NCBI RefSeq assembly: GCF_016103465.1
Contig: NZ_JAEEAP010000024.1
Span: 1 to 42,290 of the forward strand
Length of the DNA stretch: 42,290 bases
Direction of reading: 5' to 3'
Source of the DNA: Streptomyces sabulosicollis
GTDB lineage: Bacteria; Actinomycetota; Actinomycetes; Streptomycetales; Streptomycetaceae
This document shows positions 1-7,820 of this stretch, piece by piece. Both the position numbers and the translations under genes were made by a program. Below the pieces are notes generated by a model. The model was not told the DNA's origin. It made no database searches and worked only from the letters and a program-made list of their open reading frames with translations. Position 1 is the first letter of the stretch; each line of letters starts with the position of its first letter.

Positions 1-236
1 TCCTCGATGAGTTCGTCCTGGAGGGCCTGCTCCTTGGCCTGCTCCGGGGTGTGCTGGGCGGGGTCGGTGGTGCGGGCGGTGATGCTCTCGGCGGTGAGGT
101 GGGGGACCGGTGCCAGGCCGAGGTCGCGGTGGATGACGGGGCCGGTGAAGGAGGCACGGAAGGACCGGGCGACCGTGCGGGAGACGGATCCGTCGCCGGG
201 AGTGGCCGAGGAATCGATGTGGAGCAGATACGACAT
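1..236 (-). CDS. FMN-dependent NADH-azoreductase/quinone reductase-like flavoprotein, 3'-truncated by window edge
   Basis: Only the first 78 codons are in the window; the gene runs off the left edge. The ATG at 236 opens with MSYLLHIDSSATPGDGSVSR, which fits the flavodoxin-like phosphate-binding loop of AzoR-type enzymes (HIDSS followed by a serine-rich turn ending in SR). Such enzymes use NADH and FMN to reduce quinones or azo compounds in the cytoplasm. The next gene on the same strand starts far upstream (1199), so it was probably transcribed on its own. The family call rests on the N-terminal motif only. Confidence 0.72.
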   Translation of the reverse strand, partial: MSYLLHIDSSATPGDGSVSRTVARSFRASFTGPVIHRDLGLAPVPHLTAESITARTTDPAQHTPEQAKEQALQDELIE

Positions 237-507
237 GTCTGTGTGGTCTCTTTCGGTTTCGGTGGGTGGCAGGAGGGACGGGCAGACGCGTCGGTACCCG
301 GTGCGAGGCGCACGCGGACCACGCGGCGCCCGGGGCCCGCTGACGGCGCGGGCCGCGAGGCACTGCCTCGGGGAAACGAGCGGGGTGCCGGCTGCCCGGC
401 CGGGAAGCGGCCGGTGACGGGGTGCCGGAAGTCATGAGCCACGGAGTGCCGAAGGTGATGAGCGGCGTCCGGGGACGCCCCGGGCAGAGCCGGGGCGGTT
501 GATTGCT

Positions 508-528
508 GTCCGTCTGCGGCGGGCGGAC
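508..528 (-). terminator. Hairpin just downstream of the DsbA-family gene
   Basis: Imperfect 7-bp inverted repeat (GTCCGTC / GGCGGAC, one mismatch, 7-nt loop) ends 3 bases beyond the stop codon at 531. A second GC-rich inverted repeat, CCGGGG-acg-CCCCGG, lies at 469-483. There is no clear U tract, as is common in Streptomyces terminators. The 237-530 stretch holds no other supported gene. Confidence 0.45.
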
Positions 529-530
529 GC

Positions 531-1199
531 TCAGCGAGCTGCCGTGCCGGGCGCGGCAGTGGCCTTGCGCAGCGCGGACAGGAACGTGTCGACTGGCTGC
601 GCGCCGGAGAGGCTGTATGCGCGGTTCAGGACGAAGAACGGCACTCCGCTCGCGCCGAGCGCCTGAGCCTCGCGGGTGTCCTGCAGGACGTCGGCCGCGT
701 AGGCGTCACCGGAGAGTGCCTTGCGTGCCTCGTCGGCCGGGATCCCGACCTCGCTCCCGAGCCGTACGAGGGTCTCGACGTCGTCGAGGACCTCGCCCTC
801 GATCAGGTGGGCGCGCATCAGCCGCTCGTGCATCTGGGAGCCGAGGCCGTGGGTACGGCCGAGCTGGTTCAGGCGGTGGGCATCGAAGGTGTTGACGAGG
901 ACGGCCCGGTCGAAGTCGTAGGCGAGCCCTTCTGCCGCCCCCAGCTTCACGAGCTGCCCGGTCATCGCACGGACCTGTGCCAGTGAGCCGCCCGTCTTCC
1001 TGGCAAGGGCGTCGTACACGGGCTCCCGCACGCCTTCACGGTGAGTGGGGTCGAGCTGGAAGCTGCGCCACACCACCTCGACCTCGTCTGCGTGCCCGAA
1101 CTGGTCGAGTGCCTTGTCCAGTCGGCGCTTTCCGATGGAGCACCACGGGCACACGACGTCCGACCACACCTCGATCCGCAACCGCTGCTGCCCGCTCAC
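531..1199 (-). CDS. DsbA family oxidoreductase (FrnE-like)
   Basis: A predicted cytoplasmic thioredoxin-fold protein of about 222 residues. The N-terminus reads RIEVWSDVVCPWCSIGKRRL, with the CPWC active site typical of the FrnE branch of DsbA proteins (polyketide-associated and general thiol-disulfide oxidoreductases or isomerases). Near the C-terminus lies GASGVPFFVLNRAYSLSGAQ, the expected cis-proline loop (GVPFF). No signal peptide is visible. I prefer the GTG at 1199 because it forms a GTGA overlap with the stop of the upstream 48-residue ORF, implying translational coupling. A GTG at 1208 in the same frame is the alternative. It is divergent from an HxlR regulator, and this arrangement suggests local regulation. 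Confidence 0.88.
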   Translation of the reverse strand: MSGQQRLRIEVWSDVVCPWCSIGKRRLDKALDQFGHADEVEVVWRSFQLDPTHREGVREPVYDALARKTGGSLAQVRAMTGQLVKLGAAEGLAYDFDRAVLVNTFDAHRLNQLGRTHGLGSQMHERLMRAHLIEGEVLDDVETLVRLGSEVGIPADEARKALSGDAYAADVLQDTREAQALGASGVPFFVLNRAYSLSGAQPVDTFLSALRKATAAPGTAAR

Positions 1200-1342
1200 C
1201 GCGGGCACACCCCGTCCCAGCAGAGGGGAGCGGCGTCGGCCCCGGCGACGGCCAGGGCGGGGGCGGGGGCCGGTTCCTCGCCGGACGGCGCGGGACCCGA
1301 ATGCGCCCCGGGCGCGGGGGCTTCATCCAGGGAAATGCTCAC
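1196..1342 (-). CDS. Small ORF (48 aa) coupled to the DsbA-family gene, function unknown
   Basis: The start is GTG at 1342, with an excellent ribosome site AGGAGG at 1348-1353 (5-nt spacing). The product begins VSISLDEAPAPG, has an alanine/proline-rich middle, and ends in APLCWDGVCPR. The two cysteines near the C-terminus are separated by four residues and flanked by a Trp. Its TGA overlaps the GTG of the DsbA-family gene (GTGA). The strong Shine-Dalgarno here, and the lack of one at the downstream gene, argue that this ORF is translated. I do not recognise a family. It could be a substrate or partner of the oxidoreductase, a regulatory leader peptide, or simply a coupling device. Confidence 0.55.
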   Translation of the reverse strand: MSISLDEAPAPGAHSGPAPSGEEPAPAPALAVAGADAAPLCWDGVCPR

Positions 1343-1354
1343 GGGATCCTCCTT

Positions 1355-1377
1355 GGGTTACTTATTGTGCGTAACCC
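1355..1377. promoter_or_regulatory. Palindromic operator between the DsbA-family unit and HxlR gene
   Basis: Perfect inverted repeat GGGTTAC (1355-1361) / GTAACCC (1371-1377) with a 9-nt spacer, centred in the 77-bp divergent intergenic region. Size and position suit an HxlR dimer site controlling both directions. Confidence 0.65.
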
Positions 1378-1419
1378 CAGTCTGCGGCAGCATGGGAGGA
1401 ACTGGAAGGAGGCACTTTG

Positions 1420-1800
1420 ATGTCAGTCACGAACATGAATGTGCCCGAGACCATCAAGCCGACCGACGACTGTGCCGTTCGTGAGGTGCTCGACCTGGTC
1501 GGCGACAAATGGAGCGTGCTGATCGTCGTCCTCCTCGGCCGGCGCACACACCGCTTCTCCGAGCTGCACCGCGCCATCGAGGGGATCAGCCAGCGCATGC
1601 TTACCCTGACCCTGCGCGCGCTGGCCCGCGACGGCCTCATCACCCGCACCCCGCACGCGACAGTCCCGCCCCGGGTCGACTACGAGCTGACCGACCTCGG
1701 CCGGACCCTGCTGGGCCCCCTCAGGGCGCTGGACACCTGGGCCAACACCCACCGCGAAGAGATCCGGGCCGCCCGCCGGCGCCACGACCAAGCCTGCTGA
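1420..1800 (+). CDS. HxlR family winged-helix transcriptional regulator
   Basis: A 126-residue protein with the HxlR layout. A Cys sits near the N-terminus in DDCAVREVLDLVGDKWSVLI. The wHTH contains RFSELHRAIEGISQRMLTLT, LRALARDGLITRT is next, and a wing YELTDLGRTLLGPL is followed by a C-terminal dimerisation helix. HxlR proteins often sense electrophiles or redox signals through that Cys and bind short palindromes. The start is ATG 1420, behind GGAAGGAGG at 1404-1412; a TTG three bases earlier is less likely. It is divergent from the peptide/DsbA unit and probably controls it through the 1355-1377 palindrome. Confidence 0.92.
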   Translation: MSVTNMNVPETIKPTDDCAVREVLDLVGDKWSVLIVVLLGRRTHRFSELHRAIEGISQRMLTLTLRALARDGLITRTPHATVPPRVDYELTDLGRTLLGPLRALDTWANTHREEIRAARRRHDQAC

Positions 1801-2349
1801 AGCGTGCCGGAGAAGCGTGCGTTTGGCCAGGAGGCGGGCGGCTGTCGCGGTGTCAGAGCAGGAGCCGTCACCGAGGACGGCCGCCTCCCGGACGGCACGG
1901 CCGTAAGGCCGATCCCGTCCGCTGCCGGTCGGCCGGCGGTTCCCACTGGACCGGACCGCGTCGGCCCGCGGAGGCAAAGCGCATCTGTTCGTCTGCGGGT
2001 TCCGGCCCGTCAGGAGCGGATGGGACGGCGGACCCAGTGACCGGACCGTCGCTGGGACAGCAGGATGCGGCGGCTGCCGAGCGGGCGTCCCGCGATGTGG
2101 TGGGTGCGCAGCGGCGGTTGTCCGAGGACATCGCTGGCCCAGCGGACGAGTTCACGGCCGGGGGTGCATGCCATCGCCCTTGCCGGTAGGGAAGGTGCCG
2201 GCGAGAGGGATGAGGCACACGGGTCACCCGGCTTTCCGCTGAGGTCGCAGGCGCTGGGGCTGAGGAACTCGGTCTCATCAGCAGCGCGGGGGAAGACTCT
2301 CTCACCGTGCGGGCGGGTCCAGGCGTCCAGCGCCAGGCGGGTGTTCTGG

Positions 2350-2600
2350 TCCAGGTGGGTGTGCTCGCCTCTGCCGCCCAGCGGGTGCCTTCCACGTTCT
2401 TCGGCAGCAGTTCGTGGCCAGAGGGTTTCGCAGACGTCCTTGGCCCGTAGCGGCCCGGTCGCGTGGTTGAAGGCGGCGAGGATGCGGCCTTCCGGCGGCT
2501 GCTCCACGGCCCGGGGATCCCGCCACCGTCCAGGTACTGCGGCCCACCGCGAAGAGGGCATTCCGGCAACCGCATCGCCGTAGACGCGGCCTCGGTCGCG
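2350..2600 (-). pseudogene. Degraded gene with helix-turn-helix-like region
   Basis: No intact gene lies between 1801 and 2913. On the minus strand, around 2490-2415, one frame reads EGRILAAFNHATGPLRAKDVCETL, resembling a winged-helix segment common in Streptomyces proteins of unknown role. A second frame then continues with LPKNVEGTR near 2400. The similarity therefore crosses at least one frameshift and fades out. Nothing recognisable remains in 1801-2350 or 2600-2830. The call rests on remembered similarity only. Confidence 0.35.
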
Positions 2601-2834
2601 GTCGCGGTCGGCAGAGGAGCGCATGATGATCGCCTCCCGCGTTTGGAGCAAAAACCCGCCCCGCCAGGTATGTCTGACCTCCGGTGATCCCTTGGCGTGG
2701 CGAAAGGTGCGGTATCCGGGCTCGCGCGGGCCGACGTGTTTTTCGCGCGGGTCGCGCGGTGGTCACACGCGTCATGTCAGTGTCCGTCACGAGCCTTGCC
2801 ACTCTTCCGTTCGGGGCAGTACGCTCTCCGCAGA

Positions 2835-2851
2835 ATTGAAGTTAGTTCAAT
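2835..2851. promoter_or_regulatory. 17-bp palindrome upstream of the GMC oxidoreductase gene (copy 1)
   Basis: ATTGA-AGTTAGT-TCAAT, 62 bp before the GMC start. The same architecture, 14 of 17 bases identical, recurs at 6592-6608 before the MDR gene. This form of ATTGA-N7-TCAAT site is typical in size for MarR- or TetR-type dimers. No candidate regulator gene is adjacent. Confidence 0.6.
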
Positions 2852-2913
2852 CTCTGTTCTTCGTGCGCGATCCGCCGCCCGATGTCCAGCCTGCGGATGG
2901 AGGTGGGGGCACC

Positions 2914-4560
2914 ATGACGCCGACACTGGAGGCCGACTGGGTGGTCGTCGGTGGTGGCAGCGCCGGGAGCGTGCTGGCGGCGCGTCTGAGCGAGGATCCG
3001 GCCAGCGAGGTCGTGCTGCTGGAGGCCGGGCGCGACTGGCGGTCCGCCGACGCTCCACCGCAGTTGCGCAGTATGAACGGCTGGCGGGCGTTGGACGAGA
3101 CGGCCTGCGCGGAGTTCCAGTGGCCGGGTCTTACGTCACGGCGCAGCCGCGCCCAGGCGCCGCGGCCGCATGTGCGCGGACGGGGCCTCGGCGGTTCGTC
3201 GTCGGTCAACGGCATGATCGCCTTCCGGGCCATGCCGGACGACTACGACCGGTGGGCGGCGTATGGCTGTCCCGGCTGGGGTTACGCGGACATGCTGCCG
3301 TACCTGCGACGCATGGAGAGCGACGTGGACTTCGGCGACCGCCCTCACCACGGCGATCACGGACCCATACCGGTGCAGCGGCTCGGCCGTGAGGACTGGG
3401 GCCCTGCCGACCACGCGCTTGCCGAAGCCGCGCTGGGACGTGGCCATGCCTGGTGCGACGATCACAACGGGCCGACGGGGACCGGCGTCTCGCCGTACGC
3501 CATCAGCTCCCGCGACGGTGCGCGGGTCACAACCAACGACGGTTACCTCGAGCCGGCCCGACAGCGCCCCAATCTGCGCGTGTTCGGCGGCGCGACGGTG
3601 GACACGGTGCTCGTCGAGCGTGGCAGGGCCGTCGGGGTGCGGCTGCGCCGGGGAAACGACTGGACGGAAGTCCGTGCCCAGCACGTTGTCCTATGCGCCG
3701 GAGCCGTGCACTCTCCGGCGATCCTGCTGCGGTCCGGCATCGGGCCGGACGGCCCGGTGGCGGCGCTCCCGGTCGGTGAGGAGATGCAGGAACATCCTCT
3801 GGCGCTGTTCTGGCTGTACGCCCGGCCCGGGAGCCATCCCGACGTCGATGCCCGGCAGACCAACTGCTGTCTGCGCTACTCCTCCGGACTGGAGGGGACG
3901 GGTGAGAACGACATGATGATCGCCTCGATCAACCAGACACTCGCCCTGCCGGACCTCGGCGACTCCCATCTCGTCGCGGAAGGCACCGGCGGAACCTGGG
4001 GCGGCGCAGGCGGCGGCCACACCGCGGGCGGCCCCGGCCTGCTCTGTCTCTGGGCGAACCAGCAGTTCTCGCGCGGCGTGCTGCGCCTGGCCTCCGCGGA
4101 CCCCGACGTGCATCCGGTGGTGGAGCAGGATCTGCTGAGCCACCGCTCGGACCTCGTCCGGATGCGTGACGGCGTCAGGCACTGCGTGGAGTTGCTGCGC
4201 AGCGGACCGTTTGACACCGCCTTCGAGCACATCGCCATCGACATCGACGGCCGGGGCCTCGACGCGCTGTCCGACGACGCGACGGTCGACCGCTGGCTGA
4301 TGGAGACCATCGGCGACACCGGCCACATCTGCGGAACCTGCCGCATGGGCGCGCCCGACGACCCCCGTACGGTGGTCGATCCGTCCGGCCGCGTCCTCGG
4401 CGTCGCCGGGCTCTGGGTCGCCGACGCCTCCGTGTTCCCGGAGGTGCCGCGGGCCAACACGAACCTGCCGACCATCGCCGCCGCGGAACGGCTGTCGGAC
4501 CTCATCCGCGGACGCCTCGCCGGTCCCCTCGCGGGCGAGAGCTCCGTCACCCCAGCGTAG
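2914..4560 (+). CDS. GMC family FAD-dependent oxidoreductase
   Basis: A 548-residue flavoenzyme of choline-dehydrogenase/alcohol-oxidase type. The N-terminal FAD-binding loop is VVGGGSAGSVLAARLSE, followed by LLEAGRDW. GRGLGGSSSVNGMIAFR is the GMC signature 1, and the middle signature 2 is GAVHSPAILLRSGIG. The C-terminal catalytic region has GHICGTCRMG (active-site His) and RANTNLPTIAAAERL (Asn partner). No signal peptide or membrane segment is seen. The ATG at 2914 is preceded by GGAGGTGGGGG; in-frame sequence further upstream is out-of-character and non-homologous. The downstream flavoprotein starts 38 bp after the stop, so the two genes are likely cotranscribed. Substrate unknown; an alcohol is expected for this family. 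Confidence 0.95.
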   Translation: MTPTLEADWVVVGGGSAGSVLAARLSEDPASEVVLLEAGRDWRSADAPPQLRSMNGWRALDETACAEFQWPGLTSRRSRAQAPRPHVRGRGLGGSSSVNGMIAFRAMPDDYDRWAAYGCPGWGYADMLPYLRRMESDVDFGDRPHHGDHGPIPVQRLGREDWGPADHALAEAALGRGHAWCDDHNGPTGTGVSPYAISSRDGARVTTNDGYLEPARQRPNLRVFGGATVDTVLVERGRAVGVRLRRGNDWTEVRAQHVVLCAGAVHSPAILLRSGIGPDGPVAALPVGEEMQEHPLALFWLYARPGSHPDVDARQTNCCLRYSSGLEGTGENDMMIASINQTLALPDLGDSHLVAEGTGGTWGGAGGGHTAGGPGLLCLWANQQFSRGVLRLASADPDVHPVVEQDLLSHRSDLVRMRDGVRHCVELLRSGPFDTAFEHIAIDIDGRGLDALSDDATVDRWLMETIGDTGHICGTCRMGAPDDPRTVVDPSGRVLGVAGLWVADASVFPEVPRANTNLPTIAAAERLSDLIRGRLAGPLAGESSVTPA

Positions 4561-4598
4561 TCACCAGTCACGATCACGACCGATGCACCGGAGGGCCC

Positions 4599-6569
4599 AT
4601 GGCCGCATCACCTCTTCCCTTGGCCGCCGCGCCGCTGGTCATCGGTTCGTCGACGCTGCGGAACCGGCTGGTCGCCACGGCCCACGCCAGCGGTTTCGTA
4701 CGGGACGGGCTGCCGGTTGGCGGCGACGCCGAGTACTGGGGCCGTCTTGCGGCCGGTGGCGCGGCGCTGCTGGTCTGCGGCGGTACGACGGTGGCGCCGG
4801 AGTCCGCGCCGCGGCAGGGGAACATCCTTCAGCTCCATCGTCCGGAGGCGGTGGGTCCGCTGCGGAAGCGGGTGGAGGCCATGCACGCCGAAGGCGCGGT
4901 CGCCGTCTGCCAGCTGGTTCACCTTGGCCGGGAGACGCTCGGCGCGCAGTCGTACTACGCGCCGGTCGCTCCCGCGGCCGTGCGCTCCCCCCGTGAGCCG
5001 ACGGCGCCGCGTGCTCTGCCCGGCAGCGAGATCGACGAGGTGGTGGAGGCGTTCCGGGTATCGTCCGCCCACGCCTTGGAGGCGGGGTTCGACGGCATCG
5101 AGTTGCACGCCGCCCACGCCTATCTGCTGGAGCAGTTCCTCTCGCCGCGCACGAACCCGCGCGGTGACGGGCTCGAGGTACTGGAGCGGGTGATCGCCGC
5201 GATTCGCGGGCTGTCGGCGGACGCGTTGCTGGGCATCCGTCTCAGCGTCGACGCCTCGGAGGACGTGGCGCTGACGCCGGACGAGCTGGCCGCGCTGCTG
5301 CCGGAGGTGGATCCGCTGGTCGACTACGTCAACGTCACCGTCGGGGTGCGGACCACGTACGTCCGTGACATGGCCACCGAACGCCCACCGGTCCTGGACG
5401 ACCTGGCGCGTCTGCGGCCACTTGTCACCCGGCCGCTCGTGGCGTCCCACGCCTTCCGCACCGCGGCCTCGATCGGCGACGCCCTGGCGGCCGGAGCCGA
5501 CCTGGTGGGGATGGCGCGCGCGCTCATCGCCGACCCGGACCTGCCGCACAAGGTGCTCAACGGACGTGCGCCGGAGGTCCGGCCCTGCGTGGCCTGCAAC
5601 GAGGACTGCCGGACGTTCGACCCAGTGCTGCTGTGCGTGGTCAACCCGGACCTCGCGCCGCCCGGCGAACCGCGTCGGCCCGCCGCACCGCTGGTGCGCG
5701 CGTGGGATCCGGCACGCGCCACCGGAGGGCGCGTCGCCGTCGTGGGGGCGGGGCCCGCGGGCCTGGAGTGCGCGCTGAGTCTCGCCCACGCCGGGGTGGC
5801 GGACGTCGTCCTCTTCGAGGCCGCCGACCGGCTGGGCGGACAGCTCACCACGGCGGCTCTGGCGCCCCACCGCACCGGTTGGGCCGCGCTGCTCGGCTTC
5901 TACGAACGGGGGCTGTCCGCCGCGAGTGTCGACGTACGTCTGGGGCAGACCGCGGAGCCGGGCGCCGAACTCGAACGATTCGACGCCGTGGTGCTGGCCA
6001 CCGGGGCGGAGGAGGCATCACCACTGCTGGAGGCCGGGGCCATGGCCTCGTCGGTCGCGCTGGCGCGGGGAGTTCCGTCGCTGGCCGGTGCCACCCATGT
6101 GCTCGTGGCCGACGACGGGTTCGGCTGGTGGCCGGGGTGCGACGTCGTAGAACTGGCCGTAGCCGCGGGGGTTCCCCGCATCACATGCGTCACGCCGGGA
6201 ACGGCCTTCGCCGGGGCGATCCCGCCCGAGAGCCGCGTCCAGTTGCTGGAACGCCTGTCGGGCACCTGCGAACTTGAGATCAAGCCGCTGTGCACGGCGA
6301 CCGGCATCAGCTCGGGGGGCGTCACCGTCGCTCACCGCACCTCCGGAGGGACCACTACCGTGCCCGCGGACCGGGTCGTCGTGGTGGGGGAGCGCCGCCC
6401 GCGCGGCGCCCTGGACTGCGCCGCCCTGGACTGCGCCGCCCCCTTGGTACTGACGGTTGGCGACGCCGTGGTTCCGCGACGTGTGGCGCACGCGATCGCC
6501 GAGGGACGGGAGGCCGCCGTCAGAATCGCCACCGCTGTACGGCACCGTATGCCGCACGGACGCGCTTGA
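4599..6569 (+). CDS. FMN/4Fe-4S/FAD oxidoreductase of the 2,4-dienoyl-CoA reductase / OYE-fusion type
   Basis: A 656-residue two-part enzyme. Residues 1 to about 340 form an Old Yellow Enzyme TIM barrel, with GIELHAAHAYLLEQFLSP as the catalytic/FMN region and ADLVGMARALIADPDLPHK as the phosphate end. Next comes an iron-sulfur binding cluster CVACNEDC followed by a fourth Cys in LLCVVNP. The C-terminal part is a Rossmann FAD/NAD module (VAVVGAGPAGLECALSLA, then FEAADRLGGQL). The order matches 2,4-dienoyl-CoA reductase and trimethylamine dehydrogenase. The gap between the third and fourth cluster Cys (8 residues) is shorter than I expect for the family. Known relatives reduce conjugated enones; with GMC and MDR neighbours this suggests oxidation/reduction steps on an unsaturated alcohol or ketone (inference). 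Confidence 0.93.
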   Translation: MAASPLPLAAAPLVIGSSTLRNRLVATAHASGFVRDGLPVGGDAEYWGRLAAGGAALLVCGGTTVAPESAPRQGNILQLHRPEAVGPLRKRVEAMHAEGAVAVCQLVHLGRETLGAQSYYAPVAPAAVRSPREPTAPRALPGSEIDEVVEAFRVSSAHALEAGFDGIELHAAHAYLLEQFLSPRTNPRGDGLEVLERVIAAIRGLSADALLGIRLSVDASEDVALTPDELAALLPEVDPLVDYVNVTVGVRTTYVRDMATERPPVLDDLARLRPLVTRPLVASHAFRTAASIGDALAAGADLVGMARALIADPDLPHKVLNGRAPEVRPCVACNEDCRTFDPVLLCVVNPDLAPPGEPRRPAAPLVRAWDPARATGGRVAVVGAGPAGLECALSLAHAGVADVVLFEAADRLGGQLTTAALAPHRTGWAALLGFYERGLSAASVDVRLGQTAEPGAELERFDAVVLATGAEEASPLLEAGAMASSVALARGVPSLAGATHVLVADDGFGWWPGCDVVELAVAAGVPRITCVTPGTAFAGAIPPESRVQLLERLSGTCELEIKPLCTATGISSGGVTVAHRTSGGTTTVPADRVVVVGERRPRGALDCAALDCAAPLVLTVGDAVVPRRVAHAIAEGREAAVRIATAVRHRMPHGRA

Positions 6570-6591
6570 CCCTTGCGCCCGGTCCAACCAA

Positions 6592-6608
6592 ATTGATATT
6601 GGTTCAAT
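6592..6608. promoter_or_regulatory. 17-bp palindrome upstream of the MDR reductase gene (copy 2)
   Basis: ATTGA-TATTGGT-TCAAT, the second copy of the site at 2835-2851. An overlapping inverted repeat ACCAA-N7-TTGGT occupies 6587-6603. It lies 69 bp before the MDR start codon, in the 107-bp gap after the OYE-type gene, so the MDR gene probably has its own regulated promoter. Confidence 0.6.
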
Positions 6609-6676
6609 ATGGCTCAACTCGCGCGTGTGGACGAACTGGACCTTCACCTCGTGACGCCCGTCACGGTGGTACCGGC

Positions 6677-7705
6677 ATGACGCGGACCGGACGGGAGGTC
6701 CGGGTCAGGACGTACCCGACCGGCAGCGTCAGCCCGGACGACTTCGAGGTGGTCGAGGTCGCTGTGGATCGCCCCGGGCCGGGGCAGGTGCTCGTACGCA
6801 ACACGTGGACATCGGTGGACCCCGGCCTTCGACTGCGGCTACGTCCCGACGTGCCCTCCGGCTATTTCGCCGCCTTCGCTCTCGGCCGCGCCATGGACGG
6901 CATCATGACAGTGGGGGAGGTGGTCGAGTCCCGGGCCGAGGGCTTCGCCCCGGGTGACACGGTGTGGCACGCCCAGGGCTGGCGCGAGTACGCCGTCGTG
7001 GACGCGGGTGCCGAGCAGCTCAGCGGACTGGGCACCCTGACACGCCTGGACGTCGATGAATGCGCGCCGCAGTGGTATCTCGGCCCGCTGGGCGGTATGG
7101 GTTTGACGGCCTACGCCGGTCTGCACGTCGTTGACGCGCTACGAGGTGGGGAAACGGTCTGGGTCTCGGCTGCTGCGGGGGCGGTGGGCAGCTTGGCCGT
7201 GCAGATCGCACGGCTCATGGGCAACCGGGTGGTCGCCAGCGCGGGCACCGAGGACAAGGTCGACTGGCTGCGCGACCGCTTGGGCGCCGACGCCTTCAAC
7301 TACCGTGCGGGGAACATCGAGGCGAGGCTGGGCGACATCGCGCCCGACGGAATCGACGTCTATTTCGACTCCGTCGGGGGGACCCACCTCGAGGCCGCCC
7401 TGTCACATCTGAGGAGGGGTGGGCGCGTGGCGATGTGTGGCTCGATCTCGGAGTACGAGTCCGGCCCGGCCGGGCCGCGGAACCTGTTCCTCGCGGTGTC
7501 CAAGGACCTGACTCTCCGTGGGTTCCGCGGGAGCAGCAACCTGCATCTCATGGGGCAGATGCGGCGCCGGATGACTGGGTGGCTTCGCAGCGGCGATCTG
7601 GATTGTCGCGAGACGGTTTTCGTGGGTCTGGAGTCGGCTCCGCATGCGCTGACGGAGATGATCGCCGGCCGAACTGCTGGAAAGACGCTGGTCAGCCTCG
7701 GCTGA
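6677..7705 (+). CDS. NADP-dependent MDR oxidoreductase (leukotriene B4 dehydrogenase / prostaglandin reductase type)
   Basis: A 342-residue medium-chain dehydrogenase/reductase lacking zinc ligands. The N-terminal GroES-like part includes VLVRNTWTSVDPGLRLRL and AMDGIMTVGEVVES. PLGGMGLTAYAGL is followed by the coenzyme loop SAAAGAVGSLAVQIARLMG. After IDVYFDSVGG come RRGGRVAMCGSISEYES and GKTLVSLG at the end, all hallmarks of the PTGR/curcumin-reductase group, which reduces alpha,beta-unsaturated ketones or aldehydes with NADPH. The start is ATG 6677; no strong Shine-Dalgarno is visible. The shared palindrome ties it to the GMC/OYE operon upstream. Confidence 0.94.
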   Translation: MTRTGREVRVRTYPTGSVSPDDFEVVEVAVDRPGPGQVLVRNTWTSVDPGLRLRLRPDVPSGYFAAFALGRAMDGIMTVGEVVESRAEGFAPGDTVWHAQGWREYAVVDAGAEQLSGLGTLTRLDVDECAPQWYLGPLGGMGLTAYAGLHVVDALRGGETVWVSAAAGAVGSLAVQIARLMGNRVVASAGTEDKVDWLRDRLGADAFNYRAGNIEARLGDIAPDGIDVYFDSVGGTHLEAALSHLRRGGRVAMCGSISEYESGPAGPRNLFLAVSKDLTLRGFRGSSNLHLMGQMRRRMTGWLRSGDLDCRETVFVGLESAPHALTEMIAGRTAGKTLVSLG

Positions 7706-7820
7706 CTCGATGAATGAGGCGTGCCGTGCCAGCGATTGACGTGGCGATACGGGAGCGGCTTCGACGCGCGCATCGCATACGAGACCACCCCCGCATCTGG
7801 ACACGGTGGACCGTGGTGGA

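Noticed and set aside
7-437. Two long plus-strand frames over the left edge
   Set aside because: They lie antisense to the azoreductase-like gene or in GC-rich intergenic DNA, have no ribosome site and no protein-like character.
2623-2913. N-terminal extension of the GMC oxidoreductase
   Set aside because: The extra 97 residues lack homology and span the palindrome; ATG 2914 has a good ribosome site and is followed at once by the FAD-binding fold.
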